Shown here piece after piece: positions 24,221 through 35,240 of a DNA stretch of 64,000 nt; the first letter of the stretch is position 1; every line of letters starts with the position of its first letter. The position numbers were made by a program, and so were the translations under genes. The notes beneath the pieces are model-generated. The model saw only the letters and a list, made by a program, of their open reading frames with translations, searched no databases and was not told the DNA's origin. This DNA comes from Alnus glutinosa (lineage: Eukaryota; Streptophyta; Magnoliopsida; Fagales; Betulaceae), in NCBI RefSeq assembly GCF_958979055.1, contig NC_084886.1:12758654-12822653 (forward strand). The letters run 5' to 3'.

Positions 24221-27200
24221 AAGAGTACTATTGTTTTAATTATAGTTATATTTCAACAAGTAAGTACCAGCCCTCTTTTGCTTGTTATTGCCGAAGTGGC
24301 TTTGAAGGAAATCCCTATCTTGTTGGAGGATGTGGAGGTAAAGTTTTATAGCTAGTCTATTTTATCTCTTTAGTTCTTCCTCCTCCTTCCTATATTTTCG
24401 TGTTAGATACTAACTGTACGTGTTTGTCTCCATCGTTACATGTCAGATGTTAACGAATGCGAGGAACCGGGCAGAGTCACTTATGACAATAATGGATACT
24501 GTGTAAATATGTATGGGTCTTACATGTGTGGGATAGTTGACACCAAGACTCGGCTTAGACAGCTCACTATAAGTATGTACGTTTACTCGGATCAAAGTAT
24601 AAACAAACTTCCCATTTTATTTTTCTTTTGAAAAACTGAGCCAATTAAAAACCACCCACATAATAAATCTCATATTTTGTCCCACATTATTTTGTTTGAT
24701 CTTATTTTAATTGGTCCTACTTGCTTTGAATGTACAGTTTTTTAGGAGAATTAATATTATGCTTTTGGAGAAATTTTTTAAAACACAGGTTTTGAAAAAA
24801 AATAAATAAATAAAAGGGGTAATTACCTTTTCCCCCCATCAACTACCAGCCATTGTCAACATGCCCCCATGAACTGACACCTCGACCAAAAGAGAGCATC
24901 CAACTACCATCGTTACCCACTTTGCCCCCATCCGTCAGTCTAATTCACACAAAGACCAAAATGCCCTCTACAGTAATTAATAAAAAAATATTAAAATTAA
25001 TATTTTAAAAAAAAACTGAAAAAGGGCGCCACCCTTAGATTAATTTTTGTTTTTTTTAAAAAATATATATTAATTTTAATATTTTTTTATTAATTACTGT
25101 AGAGGGCATTTTGGTCTTTAAACAAAAATTAACACCCAAAAATGGAATATTCCATCCAAGTTAACGGAATCTTCTGACGGATGGGGGCAAAGTGGGTAAC
25201 GATGGTAGTTGGATGCTCTCTTTTGGTCGAGGTGTCAGTTCATGGGGGCATGTTGACAATGGCTGGTAGTTGATGGGGGGAAAATGTAATTACCCCTAAA
25301 TAAAATTAGCTAGATCGAGCACATGCATCTTTTGAAAAAAATTAGAATGATCAAAATGGGCTCGCCATGATTATAGATCTAAAACTCATGTCACTCAGTT
25401 ATACTCCTTGTCTCCCAGCCTAAAGCTAGTGCTATCGATCATATCGATCCCCGATCTTTGAAGTATTTTTCCAAGAGTCTGGTGGCAAATCTCTTCTTCT
25501 TTTTCTCTTTTTTAATATTTTTCCTACACGTATGTTCTACGTACAGAATCAATTTTCAATAAATATATCCTTGAAATTCACTTACTACTATCTAGAGGGA
25601 TGCTTTAATTATAATTAATATTGAGATATATTGGAACCTCTAGAATCAGGATTTCCTAAAATTTTGAAGAATTGCAAGAGCCTGCAATTCTTAAAATAGT
25701 TTAAATGAATACTAAGATTTTGCCAAGTCAATCATTTTGTGGCAAAAATAAAATTCCAAGAATGGGATTGCTTTCCACTCAAAGAGGGTTGCTGCCCACT
25801 CCAAATACTTTTGAAGTGGCTTGACCACTCTTAAAACTCTCGAGGAATGACCAACCACCTCATAAGTTTTGAGGGTGATCAACAACTCCCCAAAAAGTTT
25901 TGGGGGCGGCTAAACCATTCAAAAACACTTGTATGTGGCCAACTAACCCCCATAAGTCTTGAGAGGGAGATTGACCACCCCCTCAAGCCCTTGAGGGAGG
26001 GTGATCCAGTCACCTTTCAAGGCTTATGAGGGTTGTCGACTACTATCTTGGAATGACCAACCATCTCCAAAAATTATAAGGGATGGCGCGCGCATCCAAC
26101 CTTTTTAGGTGTTGGCTAAGGAAATCATTTATTGTAAGCTTTTTTAATTCAAGATGGATGACTTGAAATTTTTTAAAATTATAGGTAGGAGATTCTAATG
26201 CGAACCTTTAAACTTTCATGCTTTTTTGTTTATCCTTTGCCTCCCTCAACAACCCTCTTTTACCGTCTCCTTCTTTTGGAATACTTCAATAGCTAGTCAA
26301 AATGTATAAACATACTTTTCAAGACATGATAGTTTGTCAGACAAATTTCTAGCATTATGAGAAGTTGTCTTTCTATTTTAAGTCAAAGTTCTCAATCAAA
26401 ACCATTGCTTAACCTGTTACTGCAATGAGTAATCTTTTCCTATTACATTGCATTAAGCAGGTATTAGCAGTGGCTTTGGGCTATTGGTTCTACTTGTTGG
26501 TGTATGGTGGTCCTACAAAGTGGTAAAGAAGAGGAGGAGGATTAAACAAAAGAACAAGTTTTTCAAATGAAATGGTGGTTTATTGTTACAATAACAATTA
26601 TCTTCACATGAAGCCAATGTTGAGAACGCCAAATTGTTTAATTCAAAAGATTTGGAGAAGGCCACAGACCGTTTTAATGTAAATAGAATACTTGGCCACC
26701 AAGGACAAGGTATTGTTTTCAAAGGCATGTTGACAGGCGAAAGAATCGTTGCTGTGAAAAAGTCCAAGGTAATTGATGAAGGGAAACTTGAAGAATTCAT
26801 TAATGAAGTTGTCATACTTTCACAAATTAACCAAGGGAATGTGGTTAAACTAATAGGTTGTTGTTTGGAGACAGAAGTTCCTTTGCTAGTTTATGAATGC
26901 GTTCCTAACAGAACTCTTTCCCAATATGTTAATGGCCAAACGGAGGAGTTTCCACTAACATGGGATATGCGCTTACGAATTGCAACTGAAGTTGCAAGAG
27001 CTCTCTTCTACCTACACTCAGTAGCTTCCTTGCCTATTTATTATCGGAACATTAAAGCTACAAACATACTCTTAGATGATAAATTCAGAGCTAAAGTAGC
27101 TGACTTTGGGATTTCAATAAACATCATTGTTGATTAAACTCATTTAACCACACTAGTGCATGACACTTTTGGATACTTGGACCTTGAATATTTCCAATTA

Positions 27201-27497
27201 AGTCAGTTTACAAAAAAGATTGATGTTTATAGTTTTGGTGTTGTCCTTGCTGAGTTGTTAACTAGCGAAAAAACGATTTCTTCAACAAGAACACAAGAAT
27301 CCAAAAGTTTAGCCACATATTTCATTCAATCGGTGGAGGAGAACAATTTGTTTGATATTATTGATAGTCGAGTTTTGATGAAAGGTAAGAACGGAGAGAT
27401 CATTGCAGTCGCAAACCTTGCAAATAAGTGCCTAAACTTAAATGGGAAGAAACGACCTACAATGAAAGAAGTCGCAATAGAGTTGGAGGCATTTTAA
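24221..27497 (+). pseudogene. WAK-like receptor kinase, copy C, disabled
   Basis: A broken third copy. A remnant of exon 1 (24221-24337) reads EYYCFNYSYIS and FEGNPYLVGGC. Exon 2 (from 24447) keeps EGF-Ca-like sequence (DVNECEEPG and NGYCVNMYGSYMC). A 481-bp TIR element sits in intron 2. Exon 3 starts near 26461 with the membrane segment and has three in-frame TAA codons, at 26592-26594, 27135-27137 and 27495-27497, without frameshift. The glycine loop is GHQGQG and the catalytic loop reads YRN instead of HRD, so catalytic Asp is lost. The 3' end shares with copy A the deletion of the C-terminal tail, making A and C sister copies. Confidence 0.85.
24816..25296. mobile_element. Non-autonomous Mutator-like TIR element, 481 bp, 9-bp target duplication
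   Basis: Arms of about 170 bp begin GGGGTAATTACCTTTTCCCC and end as the inverse, GGGGAAAATGTAATTACCCC. Exact 9-bp flanking repeats TAAATAAAA at 24807-24815 and 25297-25305. Arms include CATCCAACTACCATCGTTAC and its inverse. The centre is AT-rich and non-coding. It lies in intron 2 of WAKL copy C. Confidence 0.85.
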
Positions 27498-28890
27498 ACG
27501 TTGCAAAAAGCTCCTAACCTTCAACAAAACTATGAAGAGATTGAAGACGTCCAAGCAAAAATGTATGAGCTGCAGTATGAATCAATATTTTTTTAATGTA
27601 ATGTTGTAAGTTACATCGCTTTATTTGGTACCATACACATTATTGGACCTCAATTTTACTATCCTAACTCAGTTACGCTCCTTTAGGGGTCCACAAACAA
27701 TCAATTATTGTATGTAAATTTTTCAAAATGAAGGGAGAACGAAAATGTGAATGCTACCGTGGATTAAAAAACCAAGATCTTGCATAATGGGCACTTCACT
27801 TGATTTTGATCAGGTAAACTCATGCACTTGGAGCTTCGTGTCAAGGCTTGTCACGCCTTTTCGCTTTAGTTTGTCTGACACTTCTAATGATACTGTTTAA
27901 TAAATACATAACATAAGAGAAAAGAAACTCTTAGTGAAAAATTTCAATCAACTGATAGAACTGAGTAACAACAAGACACGTAAACAGATTACTGAATTAT
28001 AAAATAAACTTCATTAGGGTTTGAAAATTCCATGACACGCGGATTTGGTGACAAAGTGAAAACATTTTGAATAACTCTTCAAGACTTACATTGCATATTG
28101 TTCAACTGACAAAACCTTTGTAACTACGAATACCCAATCTTATAACCTCAATAAACAATCCATTCACCTCCCACCACAATGACTCTAGAACCTATAACCT
28201 TCTTTTATATGGATCACCTTCACTAGTGTACATTGCCTGCTTCAACCAAGAACTCCAGCGGCTGTCGGCTTTTTCTATAGTTTGAATGAGGAGGAATAAA
28301 CTAGGAGAAGGTTTGAGCCTATTTAAGGTCAAGAACGCTTAATATTACGTATTGACAATAATTTCTAACTCTTGATCATTTTTTCCTTATTGACAATAAT
28401 TTTTTCACTTGATTGAAGATGCATTGTCCTCATTGTCTTCATGGAAATATAACAAATATATGGCTTATAGGACGTACACTTGCTAAACACACATGAAAAA
28501 TGGATTTAAATGTCTTGAGGGTTTGAGAGAATTAGGGTTCCATAGGTAAATTTCATTTAAGAAAAACTAGGGTCACAATAAGTGGAAAGTTAGGGTTTTG
28601 TGGGGGGAAAAAAAATCAAATTAATGACGAAATAAATTGCAGACGGTTAAGCGAGGCGCTGTGGTGAAAGAACAAAAAAGGAATTTAAGTGTTCGATGTA
28701 AGTAAACTCACTTCGAATTGAATTACTGTGAAATTATGAAATTGCATTATGTGTTAGATATGATTAAACCCTAGGTTTACGTATTGATTTGATGAAATGT
28801 CTTTATAGAAAAGAAGCAGGGATTGTACTATGAAAAAAAAAAAAAAAAAAAAAAAACCCTCTTACATACCATGATTTTGTTATTATAATA
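27498..28890. other. Decayed kinase 3' end and paralogous flank of block C
   Basis: The kinase frame's former tail (TTGCAAAAAGCTCCTAACC onward) continues to about 27596, then non-coding sequence matches A 6992-7732 and 9142-9600. The empty target of the block A hAT element (TCAAGAAC) is at 28329-28336. A poly(A) tract of 20-odd bases lies near 28832-28856. Confidence 0.65.
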
Positions 28891-29014
28891 TGAGTAATGA
28901 TTCATCACCACCTATAGATACCACTTTTCACCTCTTTGCTTATGTAGTAAGGTGATCTCTCACTTCCTTTTGAGTTTTAAAAATAAAACAAGGTGGTAAA
29001 AGCGGTATCTTTAG
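28891..29014. mobile_element. Truncated copy of hairpin MITE family 1
   Basis: Left arm GAGTAATGATTCATCACCAC and the internal 'ttttcacctctttgcttatg' match the copies at 4236 and 41430. The right arm stops after TATCTTTAGGTG. Absent from the matching place in block A. Confidence 0.65.
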
Positions 29015-29397
29015 GTGAACTCCAATTAGAGTTTGAGACAAACCACAAGACAAGCTGATAACAATCCTCAATAATCTACCGACTGCCACTCATCTCTAAT
29101 CTTCACTACTAATCGATAACTACAACTATACGTGCTGATTAGTGTTATAAGAAATTGCATGTATAGTTGTTGCATTATGAAAAGATTATGCAATATATCT
29201 TTCTTTTTTATTATATTTTTTAGCTTGCTATGGTTTCAAAATGGAACATCTGTATAAATTATAGTTTGCATGAAAATAAGAAAGATTTCTGACTTATTAA
29301 GAGCAGTTTTTGGGAGATACTAATTAAGATCTAAAGCATCATTCTATGTCTTTGTCCTGATTGATGCAATGACTTCCCCACTGTCGTAAAACAAAAA

Positions 29398-29436
<39 letters not shown>

Positions 29437-29783
29437 CAAATAATTCGTAACGGAAGCGAACTTTCCATTAGGTTATAGTTAATAATTGGAGATTTTAAGT
29501 GCGTATGTTAAGTTGTCGATCGACTATGATGCGGCTATTACAAACCATTATTCTATTATAATTCGAAAACATTTCATCATGAATTTTTTTGTTAAAGTAT
29601 TAATTAAATGATTAAATATATAATTTTTTATTTATTTAAATTTTTGAAATAAGTGGCCGGTGATCATTTAACGTAATAATGACTTAAGATTGTATAAGAG
29701 CAGATCAAGAGGTCATGAGTTCAAATTTTGCCACCGTAATTTATTCCCCAAGACAAGTGGTGATTTAAGACTCTTATTTTCAA
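29015..29783. other. Block C flank, non-coding
   Basis: Mostly AT-rich. (TA)n at about 29402-29432. From about 29590 the similarity to block A (9920-10120) resumes. No gene was seen. Confidence 0.5.
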
Positions 29784-30142
29784 AACTTCACCTTTCAGTT
29801 TCTACTCCCTGCTCCTACCCTCCCTTTTCTCTTTCTTTTTTTTTTTTCTTTTTTTTTGTTGTTGTTGTTGTTGTAGGTGTTCTCCGACCAGATCAGCAAT
29901 TTTGGCCTCTTTGCTATGTATTTGTCCATTTGCCTCTGTGCTATGCCTTTGCTCAGAGCAGACTTGCTCTTTAATTATTTTTGTATATGGATTAGCTGAA
30001 GATGAAAGTCGTAGATAGCACTTTATTGTAAGAATTTTGTTTATATTTATATATATGACTGTGTAACCTCATAGCATGTGGCTATGATTTTGCAGAACTT
30101 TATACTTGTGATATTTGATCAATGAAATACTCACATCTTTCG

Positions 30143-30180
<38 letters not shown>

Positions 30181-30181
30181 C
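29784..30181 (+). mobile_element. Poly(A)-tailed retro-insert (truncated LINE 3' end or processed cDNA)
   Basis: A 398-bp insert flanked by a 13-bp direct repeat CTCTTATTTTCAA (29771-29783 and 30182-30194). It ends in a T run followed by an A run of about 18. Block A has the single-copy empty site at 10107-10119. A long variable target duplication with a 3' poly(A) tail is the signature of L1 machinery. The source transcript was not recognised. 'gatcaatgaaatact' near 30117 may be its polyadenylation region. Confidence 0.7.
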
Positions 30182-30953
30182 CTCTTATTTTCAACACTTT
30201 CAGAAAAACCAAAACATGCAGAAATAACAGATGAATTGTTAATAAAGAACACAACAAAGCAAAGCAAAGAACACATGTAAATTTTGCCCTTATGTTGGGC
30301 ATATATCATATATGCATGCCCATTTTTTTTTTTTAGATGAATTATATGCATGCCCATTCCTGGCCTGTATCCCAAAAATGGCAGTTTTTGTCCATCTTTG
30401 ATTTCCTCTTAATTGATCGATCACCTCACATGATGCTACAACTAGCCAAAATATTCGTGACACTAACCCCGATCTCCAATGCTTGAAACGCGGTCCACCA
30501 TCTACTCTGAAAGCGAAATTATATATACAAGAAATATATGGTTACGCTTTAACGGGAAAATCGATCAATTGCATATATACCCAGCAAAATTTTCTTTTTC
30601 ATTTTTTTTTCCCCAAGTAAATGGGATACAGAGTTGTAGTGTTGGTAGCCATTAATCTTCCTTGAAAATATATGATTTTGCAGGTATATATATACAGATG
30701 TCGAATTATTACTAAAAGGGAACAATTGAAGAACAAATTAAGAAGCAGAAAAAGAAGAATAGTAGCTAGACACGAAAACTTACCCTTCCAGGTGCATTTG
30801 TAACAAAAGGTCGTGGAACTAGTGCCTGCAATATTTAATAATTAAATAGGGTCAATATTTAATACATCACGTACGATTTGATTGGGTTGATAATATAAAA
30901 CAAAAAACAAAATAAAAAAAATAATTGGGTTGATAATATTCCAGCTGCATTTA

Positions 30954-30999
<46 letters not shown>

Positions 31000-31004
<5 letters not shown>

Positions 31005-32092
31005 GGAGAGAGAAAGGTCATTATATATGCTTAATTAATTCACATGCAAATTGACGGAAAAAAATCGGCCTCTAGATTTTCCAAAATAACTGTACCATAG
31101 ATCTAGTTCAATTGAAATCCTAATTACTACTATTTTTAAATAAATAATAATTATTATTATTTTGTCACTTTAGCATTTAATTTTTCGAATTAACGAAGAG
31201 AAACTTCTTGCGCATAACTAAACCACATGGTTAGTGTGTTAACGCAAGGGTGAAGAGCACTTGAATTGTCCCTAACTTACGTAAGCACTAGGTAGAATAT
31301 ATATTACGATCAAGAATTTTTTGTTGTATTAATTTAACGGTATCATGGTAGTAACTAGTAACATATACATCATTAATTAAATTTGTGGTGACCAACAAAG
31401 TGGAAAGTATATGATATGTCCGGCCACCTGCCTGTTGAGGCGACTCAAGGAAACACTTTAACATTTACTTATATATTCAAAATATTCTAAAACAGCTTGC
31501 ATCCCCAGTTATTCTTTATACGCACATGCGGATGTAGATGCGGATGCGACTAGTAAAAATCACTGTCCGCGTATGCGGCTGCGGATACTGATTAACCGCA
31601 TCTGCAAATCTTTTATATATATTATACTTAATAAATTTACCAAAACGACGTTGTTTTGGTGTTTAATACCAAAATGACTTCGTTTTGGATTATATATGTA
31701 TAGCTATCTAAAGTATACATTGGTTTAGTTGGCTAACTTGGCTGTGTTGCTTTCTCATGTAACATTTGGGCATAAAATGTAAAAGTAATGTGCAATCAAT
31801 ATATTTTCAAAAGATTTGGGCTTAAAAAAAATTAAACAAGCTCAAAACACACAAAAAAAAAAAAAAAAAAATCAGCCTCATTTTTTTTTTTTTTTTTTTT
31901 TAAATCATTTAAAATAGACCTTAATAGAAACGTAAAGAATGCTCAAAAGGCTCATTACCTAATATGCGGATAGCAAATAATAATCGTAATAACCACGCAA
32001 ATCAATGTGGATAGTAAAAACATAATGCGGATATCTAAAAAAGATATTCGTATTTTGCGGACGCGGTTATGGCCGATATTACAAACAACCGC
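31000..32092. other. End of block C and hAT-like degenerate repeats
   Basis: Paralogous to block A until about 31870. It contains purine-rich runs and (GA)n near 30985-31012. The stretches rich in 'gcggatgcg' and 'ccgcatc' (31520-31610 and 31965-32110) resemble degenerate ends of a plant hAT repeat. No gene was found. Confidence 0.45.
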
Positions 32093-32416
32093 ATCTACAT
32101 TCGCATGTACACCCCTATTAAATATTTTAAATGTCAATATAGCAAAACGAGAATCATTTAATTTAAAAATAATGATCATAACTTTCTTTTTTTTTAAAGA
32201 AGAAGAAGAAGAAGAAGAAGAAGAAGAAGAAGAATCTACATTCGCATGTACACCCCTATTAAATATATTAAATGTCAATATAGCAAAACGAGAATCATTT
32301 AATTTAAAAATAATGATAAGAAGAAGAAGAAGAAGAATCTACATTCGCATGTACACCCCTATTAAATATATTAAATGTCAATATAGCAAAACGAGAATCA
32401 TTTAATTTAAAAATAA
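32093..32416. repeat. Minisatellite, about 103-141 bp unit, three copies, with (AAG)n spacers
   Basis: Units start ATCTACATTCGCATGTACAC at 32093, 32234 and 32337. Each contains ATTAAATAT-type AT sequence and AGCAAAACGAGAATCATTTA, and ends AAAAATAATGAT before an (AAG)n run. The third unit is cut at 32416 by the MULE; its remainder (AATGATAAGAAG and more AAG repeats) resumes after 40162. Confidence 0.85.
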
Positions 32417-32876
32417 GGGATAAACACCTTTTTAGTCCCTGAGTTTTGGCAACTTTATTTTTTAGTCCCTGAGTTTCAATTCGCATCACAGAAAATACCT
32501 AAATTTTTGGAAATGACCAAATAAGTACCTCGGTTAACTTCTCCGTCCAAAAACTAACGGCTCGCCACGTCACTGACACTTAGCACCACTAGAATGTCGA
32601 CATCTGTCCAGTGAAACACGTCAGCATTCACTTAATTTCCAAATCACCCAAACACCTCCACATCACACACCCACGTCATTTCTTCATTTTGGGGGGAAAA
32701 CTATTTTTTGCAATTTAAGAAACTCAAAACTGAAACTCAAATATTTCAAACAAAAAAACTTAAATCATTTCATCGTTAATCTGAGAAAGAAATCAAAATC
32801 CCTAAAATTAACTTGTGAAGTGAAGAAGTGAAGAACCCTAATCCCTAAAATCCCCCTCGGCCGACTCTCTCTCGAC

Positions 32877-33024
32877 CGGCCGACTCCCTCCCGGACTCCC
32901 GGACTGTCGCTCGATTTCTCTCCCGTCGACTGCACAGAACCGGCCGACTCCCTCCCGGACTCCCGGACTGTCGCTCGATTTCTCTCCCGTCGACTGCACA
33001 GAACCGGCCGACTCCCTCCCGGAC
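32877..33024 (+). repeat. 64-bp tandem repeat in left TIR (2.3 copies)
   Basis: Units begin CGGCCGACTCCCTCCCGGAC at 32877, 32941 and 33005, giving a 64-bp period. Each unit includes GTCGCTCGATTTCTCTCCCG and TCGACTGCACAGAAC. It is strongly GC-rich in an AT-rich element. The reading frames across it are repeat artefacts. Confidence 0.9.
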
Positions 33025-33151
33025 ATCGAAGAAAGGGGATTTCACCTAACCTCAGCCGGACGTCGAAGGAAGTGGATTTCGCTCGCTCATCAGGTCGGCA
33101 CATTCCGAGGTATTTTGCCCATTTTTGTGTTTTTAGAAGTTTGTTTCGTCC

Positions 33152-33164
33152 TATATATATATAT
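33152..33164 (+). promoter_or_regulatory. TATA tract in left TIR, candidate promoter of the GRF gene
   Basis: CTATATATATATATGGATTG lies about 97 bp upstream of the ATG at 33261 and points inward. The mirrored tract at 39406-39418 points toward the transposase. Inferred from position. Confidence 0.45.
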
Positions 33165-33260
33165 GGATTGTGTATTGTGCTTGTCGATTGAATCTTTGTT
33201 TTGGTTTTTGGAACAAATGCTTGTCGGTAGTTGGGCAAAGTGATGAGGTTATAAAAGTTG

Positions 33261-33992
33261 ATGGCTTCTTGTCGCACACGAGATTCCAAAGGGAAGGAAG
33301 TTTCCCGTGGTGTAGACAAGGTCGGTTCTTAGGCTCAATTTTTTTAAAAAAATTTGTAATTTTTTAATTTTTTCCTTAATTTCCGTTTGAAGATTTAGAC
33401 AATTTTTTGTTTGTTATGTGTTTTGTGTTGTCCGTTCCTTGAAGTCATCATCCGGATCGTCCTCAGTGGGCCGTGTTGACATATCCTATTTCTGTTTCTG
33501 CGATTTACCCGCCCCTTTGAAGACCTCGTGGACTAGGGAAAACCCTGGAAGAAGATTTTGGGGTTGCGCCACTTACAACTCAAGAGTAAGCATTTTGTTA
33601 TAATTATAGATACTCGGTCGTGAGTTTTTGCTGACTGAATGCTACACTTCAACATGCAGACAAAAGCTGCATGCAAATTTTTCAAATGGCTGGACAAGCC
33701 AACTTGTGCAAGGGGTGTGGAGGTTTTAGATGAGATTACCAAGAAGCTTAACGAAGTAGAGGATGCAAATGGTACTTTGGTAGCAAGGGTTAAAGATTTG
33801 GAGAATGAAAATGTCAGTTGCATGGAAAGAGTTAGGCAATCACAGAAGTGGGATGATAAACAAATGGAAATCATCAGGTGTCTAGAGAAGGAAAATGACA
33901 GCTATAGGACAAGAGAGAAATTTTTGATGTATGCTTTGTTCTTCTCATGGTTTATAATTCTGTTGATTGCTTGTGTTGCACTTATGAAATGA
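33261..33992 (+). CDS. MULE second gene: GRF-type zinc finger, coiled-coil, C-terminal membrane anchor
   Basis: Three-exon model: 33261-33320, 33445-33585 and 33660-33992, all introns in phase 0 with GT-AG ends (AAG|GTCGGT, TTGAAG|TCA; AGA|GTAAGC, ATGCAG|ACA). This gives 177 residues. The N-terminus is MASCRTRDSKGKEVSRG, then a Ser-rich stretch. The GRF zinc finger runs FCFCDLPAPLKTSW, ENPGRRFWGC, ACKFFKWLD with four candidate Cys ligands and is split by intron 2. A heptad-like charged coil (VLDEITKKLNEVEDANGTLV onward, about 60 residues) precedes a hydrophobic anchor (LMYALFFSWFIILLIACVAL) and MK. It resembles the plant family usually labelled At4g04775-like, recalled from memory. Placement inside the TIRs, convergent to the transposase, matches mudrB position, though mudrB is not a GRF protein. 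Exon 1 is the least certain; an alternative start is the ATG at 33418. Confidence 0.75.
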
Positions 33993-34110
33993 AATGTAGT
34001 TTGAGATATGAATTGTAGATTATGTAGTTTGGATATGTATTTTGTATATTTATGAGAAGTATGTAAGTTTTATGGATGGAGCTGCTGGAGAAATATTGTT
34101 AATATGTTAT

Positions 34111-34932
34111 GTCAAACAATATCCCTTCATGCTGCAATTGTACACTCTGTGCTCAAATTCTGGGTCTAAACAATTTTATTCCATTGCCCTTCAAGCAGTA
34201 TCACAGAGAGTACCTCATGTTTCCATTTATATCATAGTAGGTACCTATATTTTATATAAGTATCACACATAGTACCTCCGTATGGGTTTTAACAAGTTTT
34301 AAATGTAAAGCACAAACAATATCCCTTCATGCTGCAATTGGTCAACAAATGCACACTAAGTGCTCAAATTTAGGGTCGAAATAATTTATTTAATTGAAAT
34401 TCAGTAAGCATCACAGAGAGTACCTCATGTTTCCATTTATATCATAGTAGGTATCTAGGTTTTATATAAGTATCACAAATAGTACCTCCGTATGGGTTTT
34501 AACAAGTTTTTAATGTAAAACACAAACAATATCCATTCATGCTGCAATTTGTCAACAAATGTACACGCTGTGCTCAAATTTTGGGTAAAAACAATTTATT
34601 CCATTGCCCTTCAGGCAGTATCACATAGAGTACCTCATGTTTCTGTTTATATCACATAGAGTACCTAGGTTTTATATAAGTATCACACATAGTACATACG
34701 TATGGGTTTGTAACAAGTTTTTAATGTAAAACACAAACAATATCCCTTCATGCTGCAATTGGTCAACAAATGTACACTCTGTGCTCAAATTTTGGGTCGA
34801 AACAATTTATTTAATTGAACTCCAGGAATTATCCCAGAGAGTACATCATGTTTCCATTTATATCATAGCAGGTACCTATGTTTTATATAAGTATCACACG
34901 TAGTACCTCGTTATGGGTTTTAATATAAATGT
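34111..34932. repeat. Tandem repeat of about 200-211 bp, four copies, between the convergent MULE genes
   Basis: Units recur at 34121, 34321, 34531 and 34742 (start of ATCCCTTCATGCTGCAATT; the third reads ATCCATTCAT). Each unit includes AGAGTACCTCATGTTTC and GTTTTATATAAGTATCACA. It begins about 120 bp after the GRF gene stop and ends about 310 bp before the transposase stop, so it could separate the two transcripts. Non-coding. Confidence 0.85.
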
Positions 34933-35240
34933 CACGAGCAACCTGTGCCTTGATTACAAATAGCCTGCCTAACAAATATGTGTAAATAGTTATATCAACA
35001 ACCAGTACACATCCAGTAGGGTAACAAAATACATTAACAATATGTGCATCCAATAATCAAACATGTACAAATATGTACATCAACAGCCCTTTTTGCAAAA
35101 TATCAATACAACACAAAATATGTGCACATCACATGAACACCCAGTAGGGTAACAAAATACATTAACAATACTCTCGGGCATCCACAACCCGGATACAAGC
35201 ATCCATTAACATAAAATGTGTCTTGTCTTTGTCTTGTACA

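Larger units (their letters stand above)
32417..33256 (+). repeat. MULE left terminal inverted repeat, 840 bp
   Basis: Outer end GGGATAAACACC; inner end GTGATGAGGTTATAAAA. It contains a GC-rich 64-bp tandem repeat and a TATA tract (33152-33164). About 11 mismatches to the right arm, the last two (CGGTAG against CAGTTG) close to the inner end. Confidence 0.95.

Noticed and set aside
32007-32405. 132-residue frame with a Glu run
   Set aside because: Produced by the minisatellite and (AAG)n microsatellite.
32877-33024. CRISPR-like direct repeats
   Set aside because: 64-bp units are contiguous without spacers and lie in a plant transposon terminus.
32838-33319. Arg/Ser/Glu-rich frames in the left TIR, mirrored at 39467-39805
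   Set aside because: They arise from the 64-bp GC-rich tandem repeat and exist in several frames at once; no start context or homology.
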